Origin: an uncultured Burkholderiales bacterium
GTDB taxonomy: Bacteria; Pseudomonadota; Gammaproteobacteria; Burkholderiales; Burkholderiaceae_C
DNA length: 64,000 nucleotides
Reading direction: 5' to 3'
Assembly: GCA_903876885.1 (NCBI GenBank)
Contig: CAIRBP010000034.1
Location: 1 to 64,000, forward strand
In this document: in pieces, positions 1 to 9,079 of the stretch
How the letters are laid out: every line of letters begins with the position of its first letter
How positions within the stretch are numbered: position 1 is the first letter of the stretch
Notes under the pieces: generated by a model
What the model was told of the DNA's origin: nothing
Database searches by the model: none
What the model saw: the letters and a program-made list of their open reading frames with translations, nothing else
Made by a program: the position numbers and the translations under genes

Positions 1-538
1 TTAATATTGATAAAACGTCTTGGTCTAACACTCTATCCTTAATGATTCTCACAGGAGGAATTTGGACCGCCTCTTGCCAACACTCCGTAGCACCTGGGTT
101 ATAGTTTCCGGGAACTGCGCCGCCCACATCATGCCAATGCGCAGCAGAGGCGAGAAAACAAAATAATTTATTACCTCTAAAAAATGGTCTTACCAATTTA
201 AAGTCATTGGCGTGTGTGCCGCCTTCATAAGGATCGTTAAAAAGCCAGGTATCGCCGTTTTGCATTCCACCGCGTTCACTAGCAACTCGTTGTGCCAATC
301 TCACTGCAAACGACATTGCTCCAACAAATATTGGAAGCCCCGTTTTACCCTGAATGAGAGTATCCCCGCTCAGTGCGTCGTAAATGCCGTGACAAGCGTC
401 ATGCGCCTCTGCAATAATAGGGTTGAAAGCACTTCTGTATAAGGTTGCATCCATCTCATCTGCGATTTGTTCTAAGCGTCCTTTAAGCACTGCGAGTGTG
501 ACAGCATCAATTTCAGAATTTTTTAGATTAGTTTGCAT
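1..538 (-). CDS. Hydantoinase B / oxoprolinase-family protein, N-terminal part (runs off window)
   Basis: My translation from the ATG at 538 stays open to base 1 (179 codons, no stop), so the gene is cut by the window edge. Residues 101-112 read NDPYEGGTHAND, the metal-site-like signature of HyuB subunits, and GRLEQIADEM at residues 20-29 is typical of the family N-terminus. Members are the B subunits of ATP-dependent hydantoinases, 5-oxoprolinases and acetone/acetophenone carboxylases, and normally partner a HyuA subunit. HyuA is not seen here and may lie beyond base 1. The start is 17 nt after the aconitase small-subunit gene, so it is probably the same operon. The ribosome binding site is weak. 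The substrate cannot be told from sequence. Confidence 0.85.
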   Translation of the reverse strand, partial: MQTNLKNSEIDAVTLAVLKGRLEQIADEMDATLYRSAFNPIIAEAHDACHGIYDALSGDTLIQGKTGLPIFVGAMSFAVRLAQRVASERGGMQNGDTWLFNDPYEGGTHANDFKLVRPFFRGNKLFCFLASAAHWHDVGGAVPGNYNPGATECWQEAVQIPPVRIIKDRVLDQDVLSIL

Positions 539-555
539 AGCTTTATTTAAAGAAA

Positions 556-1098
556 TTATTCCGCTTTTATGTTGTGTGCATGATTCATTTTGAATTTCAA
601 AACATTTATGAGTCCACCGTGATCGATCATCTGCATCAAAAAATCTGGAATATCAGAGCATTTAAGTTTCTCTCGCTTTTCTGAGATAACCCAAAATGTA
701 TGCTGAATACCTAGTAATGCGTCTTGTCGCGTTTCTTGTTTCAACTGAATCAGTTCACTCTCGCCAATTAATTCTGCTTGTTCACAGGTAAGCAGTAATA
801 GCCCCAGATTAAAGGCATTTCTGAAAAACAATCCACTAAACGAGGGCGCAATCACCGCTCGAATTCCGAGCTCGACCAAGACGCCTGCTGCTTGCTCTCT
901 GGAGGAACCAATTCCAAAATTAGGACCAGCTACGATTACATCTCCCACTTTCACAGACGATGCAAATTCAGCTCTAATTGACTCCAGTGTGTGCTTTGCA
1001 ATTTGCGCTACCGGTAGTTTCATATACGCGCCTGGGGCTAGGTTATCTGTATCTATGTCACCAGGTAAGCGCCATACTTTACTGAACTCGCTACTCAT
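556..1098 (-). CDS. Aconitase-superfamily small subunit (LeuD/DmdB-like)
   Basis: This 180-aa protein is the swivel-domain subunit of a two-subunit hydro-lyase of the isopropylmalate isomerase / homoaconitase / dimethylmalate dehydratase group. Residues 13-18 (GDIDTD) and the GSSRE motif at 64-68 are the family hallmarks; residues 25-28 (YMKL) lie in the loop that helps set substrate specificity. I start at ATG 1098, not at an upstream in-frame codon, because this ATG overlaps the large-subunit stop as ATGA and has GGGAG just upstream. The neighbours are a transporter and a HyuB gene, with no leuA/leuB, so a catabolic role is more likely than leucine synthesis (inference). Confidence 0.82.
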   Translation of the reverse strand: MSSEFSKVWRLPGDIDTDNLAPGAYMKLPVAQIAKHTLESIRAEFASSVKVGDVIVAGPNFGIGSSREQAAGVLVELGIRAVIAPSFSGLFFRNAFNLGLLLLTCEQAELIGESELIQLKQETRQDALLGIQHTFWVISEKREKLKCSDIPDFLMQMIDHGGLINVLKFKMNHAHNIKAE

Positions 1099-2405
1099 GA
1101 GAGATACTCCCTGGGGTCGCAAAGCTCACCCCTCAAAGCACTCGCAGCAACCGTGTACGGTGAGGCGAGAAAAACGTCCACACTAGCCGGGCCCATGCGG
1201 CCTTTAAAATTTCTTGCCGTGCTAGATATAACGCGGTCGTTTTCTTGAAAATTAAAGCCGTAGCCTGCGCAAGCGCCACAAGTATTGGCAAGCACAGTAG
1301 CCCCAGCGTCCTCCAAACACTTCATAACACCCTCGGATGCAGCAATACGCTGTTCTTGAGCGCTCGCTGGAGCAACTAAGAGTTTTAACGTGCTTGCAAC
1401 TTTGCGGCCTTTTAAAATTCTTGCTGCTGCACGTAAATCCTCTAATTTTGCACCTGTGCACGCACCTATGTAAGCTACGTTAAAGCGCTCACGCCCGTAG
1501 CTCTGAATTGATGCAGATTTCGCAGGACTGTGGGGTGCAGCTACTTGGGGACTTAGTTCATTGGCGTCAAAATCAAAGTGTTCACCTTCGCTGCCTTCGT
1601 CAGAGTACCAGTGCTGCAGTGCATGACGACACCATTCCTCGTTTAAGTCGTTTCTGGTGTTTTTTAAATAATCTATAGTGATCTGATCCGGTGCAACAAG
1701 TCCAACTTGAGATCCCAACTCAGCACTCATATTGGAGAGCGTCATTCGCTCGTGCATGTTGAGGTGACGAACTGCGTCTCCGGTGAATTCAACCGCCTGA
1801 TAAGCACCACCGTTCATACCAAGGCGCGCGATCATATGCAGCATCATATCTTTAGCACAAACACCGTCTCGCAATTTTCCCCGCCAATTCATAAAGAGTG
1901 TTCTCGGCACTTGAACCCATATCTCACCCGTTACCACAACCCCTAACATTTCAGTTGCGCCAATACCAAACATATATGTACCAAAGGCACCGCCTGTGGG
2001 TGAATGCGAGTCACCTCCTACACAAAACATACCGGGTTTTAGATGCCCACGTTCAGGAAGAACAACGTGGCAAATACCCTGTGTATCAATTACGTTAGGC
2101 AGTCTCCACTCTTTTGCAACATCTCTTGTGATTTGAACAATCTGGGTCGACTGCGCGTCAGTAGCCGGAACGTAATGATCCAATACTAAAACAACTTTTG
2201 AAGTGTCCCAAATCCTAGCCCCAAGACTCTCTAACATTGGTTTAAGTCGCCTCGGGCCTGAGGAGTCATGAAACATTGCTAAATCGACTTTGCAGGTAAG
2301 AATATCTCCACTACTAACTGCTTCAACGCCAGCACTTTTTGCTATCAATTTTTGCGCCAAAGTTTGAGGCCTTGACATAGAACTTGAATGATTAATGTTT
2401 TTCAT
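1095..2405 (-). CDS. Aconitase-superfamily large subunit (LeuC/DmdA-like)
   Basis: This 436-aa [4Fe-4S] hydro-lyase subunit has C316 in GACTGAK, and C376 and C379 in NTCGACAGYGFN, which are the three cluster ligands. HVVLPERG (113-120) and VGGDSHSPTGGAFG (129-142) are active-site segments of the LeuC group. It should catalyse stereospecific dehydration/hydration of a malate-type 2-hydroxy acid together with the small subunit. Its start overlaps the upstream TctC stop as ATGA and its own stop overlaps the next start, so translation is probably coupled. True leucine-pathway LeuC is possible but the gene context argues against it. Confidence 0.83.
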   Translation of the reverse strand: MKNINHSSSMSRPQTLAQKLIAKSAGVEAVSSGDILTCKVDLAMFHDSSGPRRLKPMLESLGARIWDTSKVVLVLDHYVPATDAQSTQIVQITRDVAKEWRLPNVIDTQGICHVVLPERGHLKPGMFCVGGDSHSPTGGAFGTYMFGIGATEMLGVVVTGEIWVQVPRTLFMNWRGKLRDGVCAKDMMLHMIARLGMNGGAYQAVEFTGDAVRHLNMHERMTLSNMSAELGSQVGLVAPDQITIDYLKNTRNDLNEEWCRHALQHWYSDEGSEGEHFDFDANELSPQVAAPHSPAKSASIQSYGRERFNVAYIGACTGAKLEDLRAAARILKGRKVASTLKLLVAPASAQEQRIAASEGVMKCLEDAGATVLANTCGACAGYGFNFQENDRVISSTARNFKGRMGPASVDVFLASPYTVAASALRGELCDPREYLS

Positions 2406-3424
2406 TCTGGTTTGGCTCCTGAATAAGCTACAACTTTTTTCCAGCGAACCACCTCCGTACTCAAAAACCGGGTGAACTCTGAGCTTGAACTTGCGACTAC
2501 AGTTGCCCCTTCCATTTCAATTTTGGACCTAGTCTCGGGAAGACTTAAGGATTGGCGTGCTGCTTGACTAAGGTCTCGTTGAAGCTGCGGGCTCATTCCC
2601 CCAGGACCTAATAATCCAAACCAAGCGCTAGACTCAAACCCGGGTAATGACTGGGCAATAGGAGCAACGCTGGGTAACGAGTCAATTGGCTTCATACTGG
2701 TCACACCCAGTGCAATCAATTTGCCACTTTTAATGTGTTGCTGAACATTTCCAACTGCAGCGAACATCAATTCGACTTGCCCGGCGAGGAGGTCTTGGAC
2801 AGCAGGGGCAGTCCCTCTATAGGGTATGTTGACAATATAGACTCCGCCTCGCATTTTGAATTCCTCCCCTGCCATATGAAGTGAGGAACCAAGCGCACCA
2901 ATCGCAAAGTTAAGCTTTCCCGGGTGCGCTCTAGCGTAGGAGAGTAAGTCGTTGACGTTTTGGATCCCGTAGGACCGAACAGAGGGTGAGGCTACCAACA
3001 CCGAAGGCGAGCTTGCCACTAAAGTTAGCGGAGTAAAGTCTTTAATTGGATTAAAACTAAGAGCAGGGTAAAGACTCGCATTAATCGCGTGAGAGGTAAA
3101 GCACATTAAGAGTGTGTTGCCGTCAGCTGGCGCTTGAGCAACCAACTCCGCAGCCAAGTTCCCCCCAGCACCAGGATGGTTTTCAACTACAACATTTCTT
3201 GATAACTGTTGACTCAAAGCGTGCGCTAGGATTCTCGCCGTAGTATCCGTGGTTCCTCCGGCAGGGGCACCCACCATAATTTTGATTGGAGCGCTATGTA
3301 TCAACTGCGCCTGGGCGCACAACGAGACATTAAAAGCCACGCATATTAATATCCTCAAACTATAAAAAGTAAGGGAATTAAGTAAGCTTTGCAAAAAATT
3401 TAAAAGTAAATAACCGTATTTCAT
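2402..3424 (-). CDS. Bug/TctC-family tripartite tricarboxylate transporter binding protein
   Basis: 340 aa. A hydrophobic N-terminal segment (about residues 17-38) ending in an Ala-rich CAQAQ stretch is the signal peptide; PAGGTTD at 54-60 and PGAGGN (about 85-90) are the carboxylate-binding loops of Bug proteins. Family members bind dicarboxylates, aromatic acids or amino acids in the periplasm and usually serve TctA/TctB permeases. No tctA or tctB is present, so this is an orphan binding protein inside an ABC operon; orphan Bug proteins are very common in Burkholderiales. It overlaps both neighbours by ATGA junctions. Confidence 0.9.
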   Translation of the reverse strand: MKYGYLLLNFLQSLLNSLTFYSLRILICVAFNVSLCAQAQLIHSAPIKIMVGAPAGGTTDTTARILAHALSQQLSRNVVVENHPGAGGNLAAELVAQAPADGNTLLMCFTSHAINASLYPALSFNPIKDFTPLTLVASSPSVLVASPSVRSYGIQNVNDLLSYARAHPGKLNFAIGALGSSLHMAGEEFKMRGGVYIVNIPYRGTAPAVQDLLAGQVELMFAAVGNVQQHIKSGKLIALGVTSMKPIDSLPSVAPIAQSLPGFESSAWFGLLGPGGMSPQLQRDLSQAARQSLSLPETRSKIEMEGATVVASSSSEFTRFLSTEVVRWKKVVAYSGAKPE

Positions 3425-4182
3425 ATGCCTAGATAAGCAACTCTGAGTTCGTCACTAGCAAGGAGATCATCAGGGGTCCCGGAGAAGCGGATACTTCCGT
3501 TCTCTAAAACATAGGCTCGGTCCGCACACTCTAGCGATTGACCTACGTTTTGTTCAACTAACAAGATAGATAAGTTTGTCTGCTTAAGCTTTAAGATAAG
3601 TTCAAACATCTCCTCCACTAAAAGAGGAGATAGTCCCAGCGAGGGCTCATCTAACACCAGCAACTTAGGCTCAGCCATCATGCCTCTTCCGATAGCAAGC
3701 ATTTGCTGCTCTCCTCCGCTCATAGAACCTGCTAGTTGGTGAGCTCTCTCCCTTAGTCTTGGAAAGGTGTTGAAGACTTTTTCTAAATTCTCATGGCGCC
3801 TGCTCTGAGCCCTCTTAAATGCACCTAACAACAAATTGTCCTTGACATTTAAATTAGGAAATATTTTCCTACCCTCTGGTACTTGTATAAGCCCACAAGC
3901 AACCACCTCAGGATAAGCAAGTGCTGTTAAATTAATGGAGTCAAAGTAAATATCTCCACGTGACGGCTTGATAAGACCACTCAATACCGAACATAGTGTC
4001 GTTTTACCCGCACCGTTGCTTCCCAATAATGCAACCATTTCTCCTTGATTGATCTCCAGACTCACCTCCCTAAGGATCTCAAGCGTGCCCGAATTGTCAG
4101 CAGTTCCGTTCGCACCACTCAGTGCGTTTGCTCCGCTAGGATAGCCCGCACTCAATTTATCTACACTTAGGAGTATTCCCAT
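3421..4182 (-). CDS. livF: Branched-chain amino acid-type ABC transporter ATPase LivF
   Basis: 253 aa cytoplasmic ATPase. Walker A is GSNGAGKT at 54-61, signature SGGEQQ at 155-160, Walker B LLVLDEP at 174-180. VPEGRKIFPNLNV (101-113) is characteristic of LivF rather than LivG. An unusual Gly/Ala/Asn-rich insertion of roughly 15 residues (about 16-33) lies before Walker A where most LivF proteins have a short linker. It works with LivG below the LivH/LivM permease. Its ATG overlaps the livG stop by one base (TAATG). Confidence 0.93.
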   Translation of the reverse strand: MGILLSVDKLSAGYPSGANALSGANGTADNSGTLEILREVSLEINQGEMVALLGSNGAGKTTLCSVLSGLIKPSRGDIYFDSINLTALAYPEVVACGLIQVPEGRKIFPNLNVKDNLLLGAFKRAQSRRHENLEKVFNTFPRLRERAHQLAGSMSGGEQQMLAIGRGMMAEPKLLVLDEPSLGLSPLLVEEMFELILKLKQTNLSILLVEQNVGQSLECADRAYVLENGSIRFSGTPDDLLASDELRVAYLGI

Positions 4183-4973
4183 TAAGTACCCTCCTTCTGG
4201 GAGGTTACTAAATGCTTACGGTTTAAACGCTCTGCGGTACCTTTGCCGAGATAAGCTTCGATGACAAGTTCATTTTGAGTGACTTCACTTGGAGTTCCCT
4301 CAGCGATCAATGCGCCGTGATCGAGCACGAATACTTTATCAGCTAAATTCATCACTGCCTGCATCACGTGTTCAATCATGAGAACAGTGACGCCTTCATT
4401 CACCAAGTTTTTTACAATAGGAATCATCTCCTGTATCTCTCTCGGGTTAAGACCTGCTAGAACTTCATCTAATAAAATGAGTTTAGGCTGAGTGGCTAGT
4501 GCCTTTGCAAGCTCCAAACGTTTTCTAAACGCAATCGTTAGATCACTAGATAATTTATTTGCGTAAGTATGAAGACCCATTTTCTCGATTACGTGTGACG
4601 CGTATTCAAGTGCTTGGGACCTGCTAGAGTAATGCAGATGCGCCCCAATAGCTACATTCTCAAGAACTGTCTGACCAGCAAAGGGTTGTACGATTTGGAA
4701 AGTGCGGGTCAAACCCTCTTTGGCGTTTACAAACGGTGCTAATCCAGTAATATCGTTAGAGTTGTATACGATCCTTCCCGTATCTGGCTTTAAGAATCCA
4801 GATATAAGAGCAAATAAAGTTGTCTTGCCTGCTCCGTTAGGCCCAATCAAAGCTGTTAATGAGTATTTATGAACATCAATGCTTACTTCACTTACAGCTT
4901 TTAGTCCAGCAAAAGACTTGCTCACTGAATTGAGACTAAGTATATTTTCACTCGTTAATAAAGAGGCTTTCAT
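4182..4973 (-). CDS. livG: Branched-chain amino acid-type ABC transporter ATPase LivG
   Basis: 263 aa ATPase with Walker A GPNGAGKT at 44-51 and Walker B LILLDE at 165-170 followed by AGLNPRE, typical of LivG. The ABC signature is degenerate: residues 144-153 read DLTIAFRKRL where relatives have a Gly-containing motif (LxLGGxKRLE or LPYGQQRRLE), so neither conserved glycine is present. Whether the pair remains active would depend on the composite site with LivF, whose signature is intact. It lies in the overlapping operon; its start overlaps the livM stop (ATGA). Confidence 0.92.
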   Translation of the reverse strand: MKASLLTSENILSLNSVSKSFAGLKAVSEVSIDVHKYSLTALIGPNGAGKTTLFALISGFLKPDTGRIVYNSNDITGLAPFVNAKEGLTRTFQIVQPFAGQTVLENVAIGAHLHYSSRSQALEYASHVIEKMGLHTYANKLSSDLTIAFRKRLELAKALATQPKLILLDEVLAGLNPREIQEMIPIVKNLVNEGVTVLMIEHVMQAVMNLADKVFVLDHGALIAEGTPSEVTQNELVIEAYLGKGTAERLNRKHLVTSQKEGT

Positions 4974-5980
4974 CCTTTGCCACCGTGAGTTGGAGAGTCT
5001 TCAATTAATTTAGATCTAGAAGAGCTGAAAGATCTTGAAAATAAAGCCCTTACTGATAAGCCAAGACCTGAAAGTCCAGAAGGAGCAAATAACACGATTA
5101 ACACCAACACCAATCCATAGATAACCATATTGATTCCAGGAATTTGACCAAACAAATTTCGGGTAAGCTCGGACATCAATAACAGGGCTGTTGCGCCAAT
5201 GATGGGTCCCCATAGCGTTCCCACCCCACCAACTATGGCAGCAACTAACGCCTCCACCGAGGACTGGGGTCCGTAGGCAATTCCGGGGTCTATATACTGA
5301 AAAAGTTGAACATAAATTGCTCCACCTGCTCCCATTACTACAGAGGAAATCGAGATGGAAAATAACTTAACGTTAAAAGGATTTATGCCCAAAGCTTTTG
5401 CTGCGTCTTCGTTATCTCTCACAGCCTGCATGTAAGCACCTAACTTGGAGTGTTTGATGTAAGTGGTGATGAGTAATGTGGAACAAACTAGAGCCAGAAT
5501 AAGCCATAAATAACCAGACTTGTTAATAAATTGCATACCTAAAAACGTATTGTTTAAAGGCAACATCAACCCTACACCACCACCTGTAAATCCAACGCTC
5601 AGCGAGAGAATTCGAAAGATTTCTGCCATCGCTAAAGTAACTAGGGCAAAGTAAGAGCCCTTTAAACCGTAACGAAACGAAACAGAACCAATAAACACTC
5701 CAACAATTGCACTTAAAGAAAGAGCGAAAAACAAAGCGTCCCAGGCATTAAGACCAAAGTGCATCTGAGCGATGACTTGAACATAAGCACCTGTACCAAA
5801 AAAAACAGCATTTCCAAAAGAGAACTGACCAGAATACCCCCCCAATATGTTCCAAGACTGGGCAAGTAAACTTGCGTAAAGAGCCATCACAACAAAATTT
5901 AAAACCACACCAGAATTCGTTAAAAATGGCAACGTAGCAAGCACTAAAGTAAAAAGAGCAATGAATTTAATATCTTTCAT
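4970..5980 (-). CDS. livM: Branched-chain amino acid-type ABC permease LivM
   Basis: 336 aa inner-membrane protein with about nine or ten hydrophobic segments. WNILGGYSGQFSFGNAVFFG near residues 43-62 and the EAA-like RDNEDAAKALGIN near 187-199 are LivM hallmarks. It forms the translocation pore with LivH. A Ser/Arg-rich C-terminal tail (about 313-336) is probably cytoplasmic. The start overlaps the livH stop by ATGA. The substrate is set by the binding protein, not readable here. Confidence 0.93.
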   Translation of the reverse strand: MKDIKFIALFTLVLATLPFLTNSGVVLNFVVMALYASLLAQSWNILGGYSGQFSFGNAVFFGTGAYVQVIAQMHFGLNAWDALFFALSLSAIVGVFIGSVSFRYGLKGSYFALVTLAMAEIFRILSLSVGFTGGGVGLMLPLNNTFLGMQFINKSGYLWLILALVCSTLLITTYIKHSKLGAYMQAVRDNEDAAKALGINPFNVKLFSISISSVVMGAGGAIYVQLFQYIDPGIAYGPQSSVEALVAAIVGGVGTLWGPIIGATALLLMSELTRNLFGQIPGINMVIYGLVLVLIVLFAPSGLSGLGLSVRALFSRSFSSSRSKLIEDSPTHGGKG

Positions 5981-6849
5981 GATTTGCTCCCAAACATTCC
6001 TTGTGGCCTAAAGATGAGGAAGAAAACGAATACAACAAATATTCCCACCTGCCCTAAGGACTCCCCTAGATAAAGCCCACCTAAAGATTCAATAACTCCT
6101 ATTAATAATCCGCCGAGTAAAGCGCCCAGAAAACTTCCCATACCTCCAAGCACTACGATCGTAAAGGATACAAAAATAAATCCGTTACCTACGCTTGGGT
6201 TAACGTAGTAAGCGGGTAATAAAAAGCAAGCTGCAGCGCCCAGGCAGGCCAGGCCAATACCGAAACTCATAGCATATACCTGCTCCACATCAATACCCAT
6301 TAATTTTGCGCCGACTCTTTCTTTGGCAACTGCCCTAATTGCACGCCCCAAATCTGTCCACTTCATAATCGCCAACATCACTGCACTCACACCCAGTGCA
6401 CCCCAAAAAGCATAGAACTTTGGCAATGAAAGCATCACTGAGCCGAGCTGAATCGTTTGAAGACTATAAGTAGTCTCAATAGTTCTCGTATCAGAGTGAA
6501 ATAGGATAAGTGCCAGATTTTCGAAAATAATAGATAACCCAAGGGTTAATAAAAGCACTCGCTCATCCCTGGTGTGTCCAGCGCGGTTAATCACGTAGCG
6601 CTGTAATATGTATCCGAGCATGAACATCAAGGCAATCATAATGGGTAAAGCAGCATAAGGATCTACTCCTAGCGCAGCCCACAGCCCGTAGACCCCGTAT
6701 AAAGCAATCATCAAACAGGCACCGTGCGCAAAATTAATGATATGCAAGACCCCGTAAACTAAGGTCAGTCCTAGGGCAATGAGTGCGTATACAGCACCCA
6801 TTGTTATCCCGTTAATCAATGATGATAGAAATATTGAGGAGTCAAACAC
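5977..6849 (-). CDS. livH: Branched-chain amino acid-type ABC permease LivH
   Basis: 290 aa, about eight transmembrane segments. GAVYALIALGLTLVYGVLHI near 18-37 followed by NFAHG is the LivH signature, and AVAKERVGAKLMGID (about 182-196) is the ATPase-contact loop. The start is GTG at 6849, with a purine-rich GGAAAAAG just upstream; no suitable ATG precedes it. It lies 32 nt downstream of the binding-protein gene and overlaps livM. Confidence 0.93.
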   Translation of the reverse strand: MFDSSIFLSSLINGITMGAVYALIALGLTLVYGVLHIINFAHGACLMIALYGVYGLWAALGVDPYAALPIMIALMFMLGYILQRYVINRAGHTRDERVLLLTLGLSIIFENLALILFHSDTRTIETTYSLQTIQLGSVMLSLPKFYAFWGALGVSAVMLAIMKWTDLGRAIRAVAKERVGAKLMGIDVEQVYAMSFGIGLACLGAAACFLLPAYYVNPSVGNGFIFVSFTIVVLGGMGSFLGALLGGLLIGVIESLGGLYLGESLGQVGIFVVFVFFLIFRPQGMFGSKS

Positions 6850-6881
6850 ACTTTTTCCAATTCAATGAATGAATTAATTCT

Positions 6882-8192
6882 TCAAGCCTTCATAGGAAAT
6901 ATGGGTTCTACTTCTCTGAACTCGCGGGGAACTATAACTTTAATGTCTCCTTTAACCACTTGAGTCATGAGAGGCTGGGCGCCCATATTTTGTCCATTAA
7001 CAAACTGTGTTGCGCCGTAAGGCATGATGTGATCTGCGAATGTGCTCTTAGAGAGCGCATCAATAATTGCGGCTCGATCACTCGATTTTGCTCGCTCAAT
7101 TGCATCTGCCAAAAGTTGCATTGCTGTATAAGTCATAAATACTTCGTAGCTAAAGAACTGTCCCTTGGCTTCGACACGTTTCTTTAACTCAGCAGATCGT
7201 TTATCTTTCGGGTTAAACCAGTGATTACAGTCGATAATGCCATTAGCAGCCTCTGGGAACTCCTTTAAAAATTTGTAGCTCGACGCAGCACCCCCTAAAA
7301 CAGAGTAGATAGCCTTAGGTGTAACCTTTTGTTGTTGCATAGTTCTAACGAGTAAAGCGTACTCGTTGTAATAGTTAGCTGGTATCACAATATCGGGATT
7401 GACCTGCTTCATTCGAAGCACGATATTATTGAAGTCACGTGTTGGATTAGCGTGCTTGATTACTTCCTTGATTTCATAACCGTAGCCTGGGAGCTCGGAG
7501 GACAGTAAATTTGCAGTGCCCGTTCCAAATAATGACTCTTCATGAATGATCATGACAGTTTTTGCGGGCTTGCCAGCTGCGGTATTTAGAACATGAAGAT
7601 TTGCAACAGCAATTTGCGCACATTTTTTATAACCAGGACCAAATCTAAATGTGTTTTTTAAACCTCGTTCCACGATTTGATCTGCAACACCTACGTCAAC
7701 CACGTGCGGGAGATTGTATTTAGCAGCAGTTTGTGTAGTTGCCAAACAAATAGCAGAAGCATAAGCACCCACAATGGCGCTAACGCCGGCCTCATTCATT
7801 TTCTCAACCTCTGCAGAGCCCGCCTGCGGATTTGACTGAGCGTCACCCATTAAAGCTTCAATTTTGGCTCCGCCGAGAGACTTGATGCCTCCTCGCTTGT
7901 TGATATCCTCTATGGCCATCTCGGCACCTAATCGACACTGTTGTCCAGAGTAAGCATTAGCACCAGTTACTGGATGCAAAACTCCTACCTTCACGGACTG
8001 TGCCTGCGCTCCACCAATCATAGGAAAGGACATTGCAGACACTCCGAGAGCACCGCTTGCGGAGTTGAGCAAGAACTTGCGTCTTGATTTAGGAGTTTCA
8101 ATACTTAAATTGCTCCCAAATGTGAAATCTGTATCGTCTTGATTAGCCAGTGTATTTAACCCTGACTTTATATCCTTATTAGATGAACGCAT
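6882..8192 (-). CDS. ABC transporter substrate-binding protein (Peripla_BP_6 / LivJK-type), Tat-exported
   Basis: 436 aa. I start at ATG 8192, not at an upstream in-frame codon, because CTGGAGGAT lies eight bases ahead. The N-terminus is unusual: about 35 polar residues, then SRRKFL at 36-41 (twin-arginine motif), a hydrophobic stretch and GGAQAQ as cleavage region near residue 65. VKVGVLHPVTGANAYSGQQ starts the mature type-1 periplasmic-binding fold. It feeds the LivHMGF importer. UrtA-like and amide-binding proteins also belong here; the ligand is unknown. It lies 86 nt after the GntR gene, so it may share its transcript. Confidence 0.9.
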   Translation of the reverse strand: MRSSNKDIKSGLNTLANQDDTDFTFGSNLSIETPKSRRKFLLNSASGALGVSAMSFPMIGGAQAQSVKVGVLHPVTGANAYSGQQCRLGAEMAIEDINKRGGIKSLGGAKIEALMGDAQSNPQAGSAEVEKMNEAGVSAIVGAYASAICLATTQTAAKYNLPHVVDVGVADQIVERGLKNTFRFGPGYKKCAQIAVANLHVLNTAAGKPAKTVMIIHEESLFGTGTANLLSSELPGYGYEIKEVIKHANPTRDFNNIVLRMKQVNPDIVIPANYYNEYALLVRTMQQQKVTPKAIYSVLGGAASSYKFLKEFPEAANGIIDCNHWFNPKDKRSAELKKRVEAKGQFFSYEVFMTYTAMQLLADAIERAKSSDRAAIIDALSKSTFADHIMPYGATQFVNGQNMGAQPLMTQVVKGDIKVIVPREFREVEPIFPMKA

Positions 8193-8278
8193 AAATATCC
8201 TCCAGGTTGGAAAAATGAAAATTCTTTTGAAAAACAAATAAATCTAACACGAAACAGGTACACACATCTGCACACACC

Positions 8279-9079
8279 TCAATGAAATCTTGCCGATAAC
8301 TCTTTACTTACCCAAACCTTTGCTTTAATGCTACCAACACGAGATAACTGCATTTGATATTCATACCGATCCGGGCGGTATAAGCCGTTCAACCACTGAA
8401 GAGGACGGTCATTTTGATCGTAAATAAGGCGTCTAACAGCGAGCAGTGCTGATCCCACCTGAACATCAAGGTGTTTGGCCACAACTGAGTCAGCCAACTT
8501 TGCAGTTATTGCCTGCTCAGCTCTTGCAACTTTAACCCCCGCTTCCTCTAGCAATAAAAGGATAGGTTTTCTTTGAAGTTCACGCTTACCAAAGTTTTTT
8601 GCAATCTCAGCGGGTACCCATGTTGTTATGTATGAAAGTGGTCCATCCTCAGTGGAACGCACTCGTACAGCCTTTTGTACAAACTGATGAGATGAAATCT
8701 GTAAGCCCTCTCGAACATCTTCCGGCGGGTTCAGCATCTGAACAGATAAAACCTCTACCTGAGTATTCAGCCCCATACTAACTAAATTTTCTAGCAGTCC
8801 ACTTAGTTTTGCTTGCTTGAGCTCGCTGTGTAGTGCGGTATGTTTGTGGTTTAGACGTTCTTGAACTACTGCTCTTGTTCCCTTTCCCGGCTCCCTAATA
8901 ATTAAGCCCTCATCCACAAGTTGAGAAAGCGCCTTTCGTACAGTTATTCGTGCAACTCCAAATTGATGCATTAATGAGAAATCTCCAGGCAATCCATCTC
9001 TGTAGGCGCCATCAATCAATTGCTCGCGCAACACCAAATAAATTTGGTGATACTTGGGTAAAGGGAGATTGGAGTTCAT
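8279..9079 (-). CDS. GntR-family transcriptional regulator with UTRA domain (HutC subfamily)
   Basis: 266 aa. The N-terminal winged helix (about 6-75) contains FGVARITVRKALSQLVDEGL, the GntR recognition helix region, and GKGTRAV in the wing. The UTRA ligand-binding domain (about 95-255) includes AVRVRSTEDGPLSYITTWVP. As the promoter-proximal gene of the transporter/catabolic operon it is probably the local ligand-responsive repressor. A palindrome 27-55 bp upstream of its ATG suggests autoregulation. The effector is not known. Confidence 0.9.
   Translation of the reverse strand: MNSNLPLPKYHQIYLVLREQLIDGAYRDGLPGDFSLMHQFGVARITVRKALSQLVDEGLIIREPGKGTRAVVQERLNHKHTALHSELKQAKLSGLLENLVSMGLNTQVEVLSVQMLNPPEDVREGLQISSHQFVQKAVRVRSTEDGPLSYITTWVPAEIAKNFGKRELQRKPILLLLEEAGVKVARAEQAITAKLADSVVAKHLDVQVGSALLAVRRLIYDQNDRPLQWLNGLYRPDRYEYQMQLSRVGSIKAKVWVSKELSARFH

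Noticed and set aside
212-442. Plus-strand 76-codon open frame
   Set aside because: It is the complement of the hydantoinase-B-type gene read from 538 to 1, which has clear family motifs.
5016-5213. 65-codon minus frame within livM
   Set aside because: Out-of-frame shadow of the LivM gene, which has continuous family motifs.
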